Below, one piece after another: positions 1 to 11,100 of a DNA stretch of 64,000 nt. The first letter of the stretch is position 1. Every line of letters begins with the position of its first letter. This stretch comes from Luidia sarsii. Its lineage: Eukaryota; Echinodermata; Asteroidea; Paxillosida; Luidiidae. Made by a program: the position numbers and the translations under genes. The stretch spans positions 6,142,840 to 6,206,839 of the forward strand of contig OX465115.1 of assembly GCA_949987565.1 (NCBI GenBank). Reading direction: 5' to 3'. The notes beneath the pieces were generated by a model. The model was not told where the DNA came from. It worked only from the letters and a program-made list of their open reading frames with translations, and did no database searches.

Positions 1-1480
1 TGTGCCGGGTCACATATGTGCGCTACAGTACTGCAGCATACAAAAGAGGAGAGCTAATGCCATTGCACAGCGCTATTGTACATGTAATGTACATGTACAT
101 GCAGGCATGCAGGAGATGGGGTTACTGCACAGTATTTATGAGTGTTTATTTGCTGTGTCACTGGACAGGCTCCTGCATAACAATGGAAGGCTACTACTAG
201 GCAGAAATAGACTTGTGTTTGCTTTTGGGATTACACACAGTAGGGAAGGGGGACTAGTGGGGAGAATGTGGAAGCATGGAGGAAGGAAACATCTACTGTA
301 CAGTCAGCTTCTGAAGAGTTCTCATGCTATTCATGGCAAAGGTACACATGTACATGTAGCAAGGCCAGAATAGCTTGGGATGAAACATGTACAAATTATC
401 TCTTTCTTTTTGTTACCTTTTTTAAACATGGCATAAAAAACTTTGACTGGATTTGAATCCAAGACCTGTAATTTTGCGGATAGGCAAAGAGATTTGGTAA
501 TCATTTTTTACATTGTAACGAAACATGATACAGTCGAGGATAGTACCGACAAAAAATGATAGAATCCGTCAAAACTTTCACCTGAAACACGGCCAATTAG
601 CAATTAGTAATTAGTCATTTAGTAATCATCTTACATGTACATGCGTACTCATTCATTACTACTCATCGAATCATGGCTATGGCTGGCTGTTACATGGAGT
701 TGTCAAATTGAATGAAAACATAAGCATGGTACTGACTGGTAGTGTGGTACATGTAGATCTGTAGGTACAGCTATTGCATTAAACAGACCATGTACATGTA
801 CTTGTCCAATATACTACAAATAATAATTAATTATTACATAATTACAGTTCGTTCAAACTTAAAACGTGTAACTTTAGACAAGTCCTGTGTAACTAAGATA
901 AGTTTGGTAAAATTGTTCTTAGGACACGTTATAGTTAAGATCGATCTTTCGGTCAGGGCAGGTCCTACATGTAAGTCCAAAGATCGATCTTAAAATAAGA
1001 AGACTGAGTTTCGTGAAATCAGTCCCTACTCCCTAGTATGCAAACTGACATGACTGAAGGTCTTGGATTCAAGTCCCCGTCCAGTTAAAGTTTTCTTCGC
1101 CATTTCTCAAAGTTTTCCATATTCTTATAATTTATTTTGAAATACGTATGGTAATCTCATCTGATTACCAACTGAATGACGAGAGTAAGTCAATGATAAT
1201 GTACATATTGTAATCAGCTAATAATGGCATTTAAATCATGTATATCAGCCTATCCTCTTTGTTTTATCACAGGCAAACAAACATTTATAATCGGAAACAT
1301 GTTTATGTTTCAGATTTACCCTATAGTACCTTATCTGCAACACATATGTACATGTAGGCCTACATGTACATGTACATGTAAATTTGGATCACAGGTAAAA
1401 GTGTGAGTGAAAACGGTACAATTTCAATTGCGTCTGGAATTTGTGTACAGGCAGACAGGGAGATCCCATGAAGATCATAG
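1..1480. other. Non-coding, ACATGTAC-palindrome rich
   Basis: Many tacatgtacatgta stretches (around 80-100, 340-360, 790-800, 1345-1385, and again near 2390-2415). Also an inverted repeat aagatcgatct at about 939 and 981. No exon-like sequence seen. Confidence 0.6.
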
Positions 1481-1859
1481 TTTTGCGTTACCAGCGTTCT
1501 TACCATCTGAGCTATCCAGCCCTGAGACACTGTTAGATGGCAGCCTTCCCAAATAGTCAACTACATGTACAGTAGTCTTGCCTTTAAAATCTGGGTCCCA
1601 TGATTATAAATGCGCAATTGAACCAAACTGGAAGTTCAAGTTTCATCTGAAAGCTCCTTTCCTTGACACTTTTTTTGATACATTCATTGGTTTGGAAAGC
1701 ATTTCCTGGAACCTTTTCCAAACTCAAACACAACCTTGACCATTTCCTTTCGGGAACAGAGCGATAAACGGGAAAACAACCATCCACTTTGCCTCGGTGA
1801 TTTTCATGTTCAAAAGAAAAATGTGGAAACTGTACAGGGCCAACAAGGTTTTCCCACGC

Positions 1860-2310
1860 CACACCTCTACTCGCGGATCTCCATTGGCTTCCAGTTAACC
1901 AGCGCATTGTGTTTAGGACGGCATCGAACATGTTCAAAACTTTTCCCACCTGATATCTTGGATATTCTTGATCTCAGGAAACCCAATCGCCAAGGCCTTC
2001 GTTCACAATACAATCTGGTAGTTCCTCGCCCTCCTCGTACCCTCAAGAGAGCCGGGGACCGCACATTCTCCATATCTCCGGACCTAAAAATTGGAATGCT
2101 CTTCCAGTTCCAACCTCCATCCGCAATGCTTCATCCACTGACCAGTTCAAAAGACTTCTTAAGACTCACTTGTTTAATAGGAACCTGTAATTTTACTTTG
2201 TTTTGTTGTCCACTGATCTCGTCTTTGTATTGGCACTCTCCCCAAGCGCTTTGCATCCCTGGAAAAGGCACTCTATAAATGCGTTTAATAGTTTATTATT
2301 ATTTTTTATT
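1860..2310 (+). pseudogene. L2/CR1-like reverse transcriptase C-terminus, frameshifted
   Basis: Shifting between frames gives LRKPNRQGLRSQYNLVVPRP, GDRTFS, SIRNASSTDQFKRLLKTHLF and NRN, a typical C-terminal end of L2/CR1-type non-LTR reverse transcriptases. It closes with ctataaatgcg and an ATT-rich tail (tttattattattttt), the usual 3' terminus. At least two frameshifts break it, and no catalytic RT core is present in the window. Confidence 0.75.
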
Positions 2311-3086
2311 AACATGGATGAAGGCTTTTCAAAGACAGAAATTGTAGAAAGTGCTTACTCACTTAAATATTAAACTAAAAAGGGCACATGTACGGTACAT
2401 GTACATGTACCGTACAATCACATGTACAGCGCACGTGTTGTATCCATGGTTGTATACAGTACCAGTCGGCTCTTCACAGGGCGATGACCTGCGCGCGCAC
2501 CACGAGTGTGGACTGTTATTGCGAAACAGCAAATAGCCGTCGTGCGGGGTATACGTCACGAGACTAAGCGCTGATTGGTCGAGGCGCCAGGTTCGGATTC
2601 CGAACCTGGCGGAGACGTTGACGGGAAATTTACAGACAGTATTTGGGTGAGTTTCTGCCCGTTTTTCGGAAAAGTATTTTACCCACGATGTTTTGAGTTA
2701 TCTGATCACATTCAGTATACATTTGGGATCAAGTGCATGTCCTTAGATTGTGTGTGGCGATTTTCCAAAGGGTGGAAAAAGGGGGCCATCGGGACAGTGG
2801 TGTTTCCAAAATGGTAAAAACAAGAACCTCGCATATAATCTTGTACATACGTTCCCGTAACCCTCAGGTCTCCGACCTTCGGGAGGATGAGGGTTACGGT
2901 TACCGCAACTAGGACTATGTTAGAAGAATACACCGTCTTGAATGTCTACTGAATAAATTTGAAACAAAATTCTGCCCATTTGATATGCTGCATTGCAGGT
3001 GCACAGTCACAGAGAGATTTGAACACATGCATGTTGTAAATTTGTACATGTATGTGGTGGTTTGAGACGAATGAATTGCTCTTCTG

Positions 3087-3310
3087 TGCAGTTTTGGGGC
3101 AATTTTTTGGGGAAGAGTAGTCCGAGTAACTTGCCCCCTTACAATTGCCGCCTTTTTTTTTTAAATTAAAAAAGGGCATTTGTAAGGGTTAAGCATTTGT
3201 AGCAGTTTTGGGGCAATTTTTCGGGGAAGAGTAGTCCGAGTAACTTGCACCCTTACAATTGCCGCTTTTTTTAAAATTAAAAAAGGGTATTTGTAAGGGT
3301 TAAGCATTTG
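3087..3310. repeat. Two tandem copies of a roughly 112-bp unit
   Basis: gcagttttggggcaattttt ... ggttaagcatttgta occurs twice. Each unit contains inverted cttacaattgcc / aagggcatttgtaaggg segments. Confidence 0.75.
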
Positions 3311-3510
3311 TAACTTAGTTATTCGGACTAGGGAAGAGTATGGTGTTAAGATCTGTCACTGTCACCAGTGTCAGAATGGAACAATTATCAATGACAACAG
3401 CTTGAAAATTAGTTGAAACAAAAAAATTGGAACACGAATGGGACACAGATGTATATTCATAGCAACAACAAACCAAGATGCTTGTAGGCTACCTCCATGG
3501 ATCGAAAAAC

Positions 3511-3542
3511 CATGGAGGAATAAGCTCTTCTTATTTCTCCAT
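3511..3542. repeat. Micro-palindrome insertion 6 (32 bp, decayed flanks)
   Basis: catggaggaataag...cttatttctccat, a longer hairpin, is flanked by CGAAAAAC and GGACAAAC (6 of 8 match). A half copy (catggaggaatgagcttatt) lies near 26780. Confidence 0.5.
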
Positions 3543-4192
3543 GGACAAACCAATTCCAACTTTCAAGCCGACGCCGTAACACTTTTCCAAACAGAAAAAG
3601 AGTGACTCAGTCTCAATGCAGTCTCACACTTTCATTTCATTGTGCGGCAGTAGGACGACAAAAGCTCCTTCTCAACTTCCCACGAGCCTGATGAGGTGTA
3701 AACTGTGTGGTTACGACATTTCAAAGGTGGTTTCTTGTGAACTTTTCTCTCTAACCTGAATCACAACATTGGAAAGTTAGTCGATCCACTCCATGGTCAC
3801 AACATTCGCTACACTGTCGTCACCTCGACTCTTGCACAGTACTCAGTAGCAGCATGGTAGCAGCAGCAATTTAAGATGACAAACATTGATAAAGATGAGG
3901 CGGATATCCTCAATTTGAACTTACCATGGGGTTATCTTGTGCAGCCATGTCTGGGGATGATCTGACAGGAAATCTGAGCGGATATTTCCAACAATTTATT
4001 GGCGAAATTTATGGAAGTACGATCAGTGATCGAGTTACGCCGTGTATCACTCCAGAAGTTAGGACGACACCCAAATGTAGGCGGTGATGTAATCGGCAAC
4101 ACAAACATACGTGTAGTTGGTGTCAGCACTTTCTCTACTCGTGTCAGGTGCCTATGACGTCAGACGCGCCCAACATAGCAACATAGCCTGTA

Positions 4193-4248
4193 GGCTGCAG
4201 CCATAGAGCTCTATAATTAATTATTTATAGAGCTCTATGGCTGCAGCC
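4193..4248. repeat. Perfect palindrome, 24-bp arms
   Basis: Arms ggctgcagccatagagctct plus ataa face each other across an 8-base AT spacer. It shares ggctgcagcc with the 'ctgcagcc/tctatgg' dispersed repeat family. Confidence 0.85.
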
Positions 4249-4505
4249 GATTTAACGAAACTGTGCGTAACCAAGGAGGTCCTTGGCGTAACTTACGCCT
4301 TGTCTGCTTTCTGGAGTATAACAGGACCGACATGTGACCATTGATCTGCATGTGACGTTCAACCAACGTCGTTGAGCTATGCTGGTACCCCGTAAATTGT
4401 GTAGGGACTATACAAGGACGTGTTTTGTAAACCAGCGTAGGTTACGGCTTAGGGCGTTATACTGTTAGGGATACGGTTACGGTTAGAGTTCGAGTTGGGT
4501 TAGCG

Positions 4506-4530
4506 CATGGAGGAAGGAAAATACCTCCAT
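4506..4530. repeat. Micro-palindrome insertion 1 (25 bp, 8-bp direct repeats)
   Basis: catggagg...cctccat lies between GGTTAGCG (4498-4505) and GGTTAGCG (4531-4538), an exact 8-bp duplication. Confidence 0.75.
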
Positions 4531-4547
4531 GGTTAGCGTTAGTGATA

Positions 4548-4590
4548 GAGTTAGGATTAGGATTAGGATTTGGGTTAGGGTTAGGATTGC
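4548..4590 (+). repeat. Degenerate telomere-like repeats
   Basis: gttaggattaggattaggat then ttgggttagggttaggatt. It is short and degenerate, so probably a random expansion near other gttagg repeats rather than a telomere relic. Confidence 0.6.
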
Positions 4591-4779
4591 TTCGTGCTTG
4601 AACCTGTAACTACCTGAGAAATGAATGAATGAATGAATGGGGCGGGCGGGGGGGAGGACGCAGCAAAACCTGGCTTTGCACATGCGCACATAGCTTTGCC
4701 ATGAGAGAGCGCCACCCGTCGTGTTTGGGGTTCACGACTTAATATGTCCCCCACCCTTTCAAAAACGAGAACGTGCCCT

Positions 4780-5047
4780 AATGGACCTTTCCCATGAAAT
4801 ATGCAAATTAGACCTAGCGCATGCGCTTAGCTAAATTGGTGGGCAAGCGGGCTGCCAACCAATCATCGTTTCCCACGGGCGTGCGCGCGTTCCTTCTCAC
4901 TAACATTTTTGCGTGCGGTCATTGGCTATTCAGCGTCTCCTATGCGCGCATTTCGAAACCTGCACGCAATGCGCACTCGTTTGCCCACCAATTTAGTAAA
5001 GCGCATGCGCCAGCTCTTATTTGCATATTTCATGGGAAAGGTCCATT
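4780..5047. mobile_element. 268-bp MITE with long inverted ends
   Basis: Ends AATGGACCTTTCCCATG...CATGGGAAAGGTCCATT, and the inverted arms continue through ATGCAAAT octamers, GCGCATGCGC sites and gcccaccaattta. No clear target duplication is seen. The 91-codon ORF inside is not credible. Confidence 0.75.
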
Positions 5048-5049
5048 GT

Positions 5050-7075
5050 GCATAATATGCTCAAACAAAATAAAAGAGAAAGAAAACGTATTATAGAGTC
5101 GCTATGCTTTTTTGATATAATTATATGAAATTAAAAAAATATGCCCTATTGCTCATCTAATCATCGTTTTTCCAACCAACGTAAAACCACTAAGTTCTGA
5201 TACGGATGTTTTGCAGTGACGTAGGTACCTGATGCATATTCATACTCGGCAGAGGGTCGCACCAACATACGTTACCCATTATTAACTCTACCCTCCTGAA
5301 GTGTTGCGCCCGGCCGCCATTGTTCGACCGCGTATTTTGTGCACGAGCAACGCGCAGTGTCCTATCCAGTCTTTATTATGGAGATCAATGGCTGGTTCCC
5401 GTCCCCAACCTGCCTGCCTGGTCTCCAGACGTCTCATTCCATCCGAAATGTGAGACGTCAAACGAAACGAAACGAAACCCTTGAGACGAAACCCTTGATA
5501 TCAATTGATAAAACTAAAGTTGATTTGGTTACCTCGATGAGCACCAGTCCCGACTGCCTCGCAAGTTTGACATTCGATGGTTATAGCTTTAAAAAGCAGA
5601 AAAGTTCATTTCAGAATCCACTGATACTGAAATTCAGATGGATTCTGAAAAAGAAGAAAAAGATACAGTCATCCATTTATTCCAATCAGATTTCCCCTAG
5701 AAACTAAATTGAGTTGGGTAATAGACTTACACAGGGCGACGGAGTGCACCAATTTTCACAGTACCAACAGTCAAACATAAACAACCGAGCCGACGTTGTT
5801 TTCTTGCTTAAGAATACCAAATAACTTGTCTTGTCACGTTGTAGAAAGTACATGGGACTATTCTACAACCCCTTCTTCGTACGCTCGCAGGATCAGGAAG
5901 ATCAGTTTGACGGCGCCCTTCCAGATGTACGGTACACAAAATAATGATGGGCAGGCCCCTGAGCGAATTAATTGGCTACGGCTTAATCGCACACGAGTCT
6001 ATGGAAGCCTCTGGTCTAGCGGCTGCAGCCAATTCCCATAGACTTGTGTGTTAGGCCGTGTTCGCATTGACTACGGCTTAATATTACACACGAGTCTATG
6101 GAAGCCTCAGGTTAAGCGGCCGCAGTAAATTCCCATAGACATGTGTGTTATTCCCAGCCTGAGGGGAAAAAAAGATGAACATCCCAATACACAGATTCCA
6201 AGATTCGGAGTCAATCTCTGCCTCTAGTTCTTTGCGGAAGAAACAAGCATGAGAAATAAAATAATGTTCCTAATTAAATTTAATTTGGCACAAAAACCAA
6301 ACCCCACACATACAGATCCAATTACCATGATAGAAAGTTACCATGGAAATCAATAATGAAATATATCTATTCAGTCATATATCAGAAAATTATACCTGTA
6401 GACTAAAAAACCAATGATTTTCAGGAATTCAGAAAATGAAGATATACTTCAAACTATTTTGATTGCAAATGCTGTGTGAAATATTAAAACACATGTCTCT
6501 TCAAATTATACACCGAATTCATTCATGGAAAGGGAGTGAAATAAAACATTGTACTATCAAGTTTAAACTTATAATATGTCCAGGAAATGCAAATCTTGCG
6601 TAGCACAGAAACATGATTCTTTTCTTTGGAAAGTACAATGAATGGTCACTTATTTACTTACTCATCAGGAAGTTAGTAATTATAATGGTATAAAGAGTAG
6701 GGATTTTAAGAGTTTGAAAATCTGCTGTTTTTGAGAAAAGAGGAAACTTGTTGAATTTCAAAATACCGCCCTTTATGTCTGAACATTCAAGTTATCATTT
6801 AATTTCATTTTCATGGTTTTTCTAAGGGCATGGTTGACGGATTGAGCCGAAACTTATGCAGGTGTGCTACTTATTTTATGCAAATGTTGAGTTTGACCTT
6901 CGGAAATGGTGTGCCCTTTAAGTTTTTGGTTTCGCTATTGGTATGATGAGCATCATGATTGCACTTCTTCTAAAACATCTTAATCATTAGAAATTCAAAG
7001 AGCTAGGCATGCAAATTGTGGTCCACCAATCATAAAAATGTGTGAATGATTCTTGAATATAAAAGGTTAATTTAT
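5050..7075. other. No supported gene
   Basis: AT-rich apart from a CG-rich patch near 5290-5340 and the CTGCAGCC repeat at 5960-6150. The ORF at 5339-5707 shows no domain or splice logic. Confidence 0.5.
5960..6150. repeat. Two units of the CTGCAGCC/TCTATGG repeat
   Basis: Two copies of the unit seen at 29275-29640, each with cgagtctatggaagcctc, a ctgcagcc core and cccatagac.tgtgtgtta. Confidence 0.75.
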
Positions 7076-7235
7076 TTCAGATAGCTCAGATGGAAAAGCA
7101 CTGGTATGTTAAATCCAGAGGTCTCGGGCTCAAGTCCCGATCCAGTCAAAGTTTCATTGCCAATTTTTCAATTTGTTCAAAAGTTCCCAGTCAGTTTTCC
7201 CTTTGTTTGTTTGATTTGAATTGAAAAAAAGCTGC

Positions 7236-7500
7236 ATCCACTTTGTGTGATCCCCGCGCTGCTGTAGCCAGGTTTACAACAATTGCTTGTTTGCATCTGA
7301 ATGAAAGTGGGGTGTGATCCCTGAAGATATACGGCAATTAATGGTTGAATTGCTTCTGACTGGCGCCCCCACACAGGCAAAGACTATTAGGGAAGGCCAC
7401 CGTCTAAGGGCTGGATAGCTCAGATGGAAGAGCATTGGTACTTTAATCCTGAGGTCTCGGGTTCAAGTTCCGGTCCAGTCAAAGTTTTCTTTTCCAATTT
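7236..7500 (+). repeat. tRNA-derived SINE
   Basis: Carries an A box (tagctcagatgg) and a B box (gggttcaagttcc) in tRNA spacing at 7418-7480, preceded by a body with ctgtagccaggtt and ctgactggcgcccccac and followed by gtccagtcaaagttttctt. The tRNA part has no intact cloverleaf, so it is not a gene. Partial copies: 1040-1110, 7078-7165, 9920-10110 and 30590-30690. Confidence 0.75.
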
Positions 7501-8055
7501 TTCAATTTATATTTCAGTCTTGTCAGTTGTCAGTCAGTTTGCCACATTGGTAGCAAGTTTCTAATTTTGAGAATGGTCCTGCCAGGATTGAAACATTACA
7601 GGCACTCCATCATTTAACGCTTGGTGTATTTGAGATCAGTCTAGCCAGTAAGTAGTTTAATAACTTTTCTGTAGAATTTATGAAATTTGTTTACGCTTTT
7701 AAGGTTGGTAAATTATTATGAAAAGGCACACATTTTGTTAAGACAATGGTTAATGGCTTACATTAATAAAGAGTGAACAATAAACATCGAAATTAGTAAA
7801 CAAATAATAATTGGAATGATTGTACGAGATAAGAGTGTAGTAAGGCACATCAACACTCTATATAAAGTTGTTTGACAATCTTCTTGTTTATATATGTACT
7901 TGGTTGCCATGGTATTAGTTTTGACTCTCCCATCATTCGTTTGATTGGTCATTGCTATGGTAACTGGAGCTCATCTGCACACCCTTACCAAAGCAACGGG
8001 CCAAAGAGCTTCGAGACGGTCAGCAATGGCCAGCTTTACTCATCACTATGTCCTA

Positions 8056-8175
8056 TCACTGGTTGTCCAGGGAGATGACCTTTGACTCCCGCCTTGACCT
8101 TTCAGCCTCAAAGGTCAGGAGATGACTGGCCAAGATATCGTCCGGCGTGGTTTTGAGAAGAGATGGATCCTTATT
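8056..8175 (-). CDS. Oxidoreductase exon 12 (C-terminus and stop)
   Basis: Encodes [20 protein letters not shown], then [19 protein letters not shown] and [16 protein letters not shown] is the usual C-terminal helix. The acceptor is a ttttttag tract. A minus-strand ATTAAA lies at 7656-7661 and an AATAAA at 7071-7076; either may end the transcript, but I cannot decide between them. Confidence 0.93.
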   Translation of the reverse strand, partial: NKDPSLLKTTPDDILASHLLTFEAERSRRESKVISLDNQ

Positions 8176-11100
8176 CTAAAAAAGAAAAAAAAAAAAAAAG
8201 GTTTTAGTTAAAAATCAAAAGAAAGCACTCAGTGACACCATGTTTGTAATCTCTTTCATCAAGGCTCAGAATGTGGATCAACATTTCAGGCAGAAGGCCC
8301 ATTGTTAGGAGACCAATAGAGAATGATACATGTAATTATACTGGATGTACAGTAAGTCTCTCTAGAATGAGTGTGGCTCTGATAATTAAGAGCCGGTATC
8401 TCAAGGTTTTGGGCATTGTGGGCTCTGCCCATCATCAAGAGACCGCTGGATTCCATCCAAGCATGGTTTCATCAACATTTGGAGTGCCTGACGTTTCGAT
8501 CCTAGCAGGACCTTTCTCAATGGCAGAATTCTGACTTTGAGAAAGGTCCTGCTAGGATCGAAACGTCAGGCACTCCAAATTTTGATAATCCCCTTTTGGT
8601 CATTTCAGTCAGTAAACAGTTTGTGTTCAGGAGATCAATGATGCGCTTTGTCAGGGCAAGATTCCTCTAGATCATGGTCCAATCTCTAGTAAAAAAAGAA
8701 CACACCCCGAACGAACCAACAACCCAAACTTACCGTGATGGCCTTGACAAAGTTGGCTATGAGAAAGAAGTCAGCCAGGCTGTGTCCCAACAGTTTGGCC
8801 GGAATGACTACATCTTCCGTTTTTATCTCGGCCCAAACTGTCTGCTGACTAAGGAAATCCGTCACCAGGACTTCGCCTTGAATATTCAAAGAGATCTCCC
8901 CCTGTAGTAATGCCAAAGACAATGGACGGTTTGAAACGTTGAAGATGATTTCACAAGATGCTGGACCCCCCAAAAAGGCATCCATTTCATTGATTTTCTG
9001 CAAGCGAATAACAGTATAATTATATAATATGATGCTTTACGTTGAGGAGAATGTAATTCAATGATGAGTGTTTGCCCTGCTCAACGTTATAAGCACAGGA
9101 GTGCTCAGTCATTTGCTTTTTTGACAATTTATCAGGCAGCTCGGGTGGGATTCGAACCTGTGCATCAAGGTTAGCAACTGAAACATCACTACCAGCAACA
9201 CAATTAGTCGCATGACTTTGATCACCTTTCTCCTTGTCTGTACCACCGCGACGAACAACACTTTCCTTTCTATAGATAAATCATGATGTTTGCAAAAATT
9301 TGCATGGAGGATAATGTAATTCAATGAGGGTTTGCCCTGCTTGATGTAATAAGCACTGATTGAGTGTTCAGTGCTTTGCCCGATGCCTGATGTAAAATCA
9401 AATGAAGTTGTGTATTGAGAGCTGGCATACCAGGAGAACCAATAAATTTTACCTTCAGGGCAGGACTTGTAAAGATGTGGAAATACGCAAATATATGTAA
9501 CACATGAAATATCTTAATTGGAATGTTTGCAGTGACACCATGTAGCACTTTCGAGGAGTGTGGCTCTGAAAAGAGCTGGTAACTCCACATTTTGGATATG
9601 AGTGTATACTCTCCCCGTTGTCAGGAGACTGCTGGATTCCGACTATCATCGGTGTTTTATATGCCTGATGAAAGTGATGGGGTCTGCAAAACTATGTCCA
9701 ACCTTGGTTCCAAAGACTCTGACAGTCCTCTGAGATATGTCCTTAGTAAACGCAATCATGCTGAGACTTGCAGTCTGTCCGCTCTCAAAGCTCAAGTTGA
9801 CGACCTGAGAAAAACCAGAAATCAGGATACTAATTAATTCACCGTCTGAAATTACTGATGAGCAATGTGATTGATTGCCTGAATAGATATTAGTTATCTC
9901 TTATTAAGCAGATTTCAAAAGCTGTATCCATTTTGGGGGATTCTGATCTGCTGTAGCCAGGTTTTTGTTGTTTGCATCTGAATGAAAGCGGGGCTGTGAT
10001 CCCTGGAGATATAAGGCAGTTAATGGTTGAATTGCTTCTGACTGGCGCCCCCACCCCGGCAAAGACTAGTTGACTATGTTGGGCAGATGGGAAGAGCGCT
10101 GGTACATTAATAAAAAAAATGCACACTACAGTGGTTAAAGACTGATAGGGTTGTAGCACACTAAATCAATCCAAGATGGCTCCATCTAGCTGATTATCAT
10201 GACCCACATTTTTTATTTAAAAAGAGGTCTTTGGAGGCTAATTAACTGATATATTGTAAAAAAAAAGAAAAAAAAAAAAAGTGAAGCTTAAGCCAACCTG
10301 GGGGCTCAATCTTCAATTTCGTGTGTAATTTGGACCATATCTGGCTTTAACCACTTCGCGCCGGGGGGGGTTTTCAGCGCCGATGACCGCCATACGGGGG
10401 TTTTTGAACAATGCATCATTTTAAAATCTTGCTAAAACAATTGGAACAATATATTTCTGTGAAATAAATCAATAAGGGTATACTATGGGTACAAGAGAGT
10501 AAAACCTGGCACAATTCGGACGTCGTTGTGGCCTTTGTCAAGAGATTATCCGTTCGAAAAAGGGCCCTTTGTGCGTCGTCAATGGACCGTAACGGACGTG
10601 TGTGTGTGGGTTCGTGTACGCTGCTGACAATCCCTGACCGCAGACTCCAGCCTCCACTCCAGGCAGTCAAATCTTCGAGTTGGTCGGCCACAAACGAGCG
10701 TACAGATTACGGCAAAGAATGTGGGGGGAATTCCAATGCCAGACCGACGACCGTTGGGCTGTGTGGCATGCAAAGACAATGTCCCCCGCGTGCTTTCAGC
10801 TGCAGCGCGGTATCCCTCGATCCTCCACAGTAAAAGTCCCACAATTGCACAATTACTGCGGCTAATCTTGCAATTCATGTGGCAACGTGCGTCAAAAAGG
10901 GTCTTTGTACTGATTCATAATGCTTTGTTCTAAGCTGAAAAGAGTCTTTGTTTGGAATGTGGACAATAGTGGTGCCCGGATTCTGAGGGCCCCGTTGCAA
11001 AGGCAATCCAATTGACCTCCGGATTCGGAGGTCCCGGCGCGAAGTGGTTAAATGTGGCCGTATTTAACTGTAGAAGTGGAGGGGTCCATCCCAAAATCCA

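Larger units (their letters stand above)
2320..4190. other. No supported gene
   Basis: Contains the roughly 112-bp tandem pair, micro-palindrome 6 and a short inverted repeat gttcggattccgaacctggc near 2592. Otherwise nothing recognisable. Confidence 0.5.

Noticed and set aside
4548..4590. Interstitial telomere
   Set aside because: Only a few degenerate TTAGG(G/A)T units within a broader gttagg-rich zone.
7411..7484. Possible tRNA gene with A and B boxes
   Set aside because: No intact acceptor stem or cloverleaf, and the same body and tail recur at many places, so it is a SINE.
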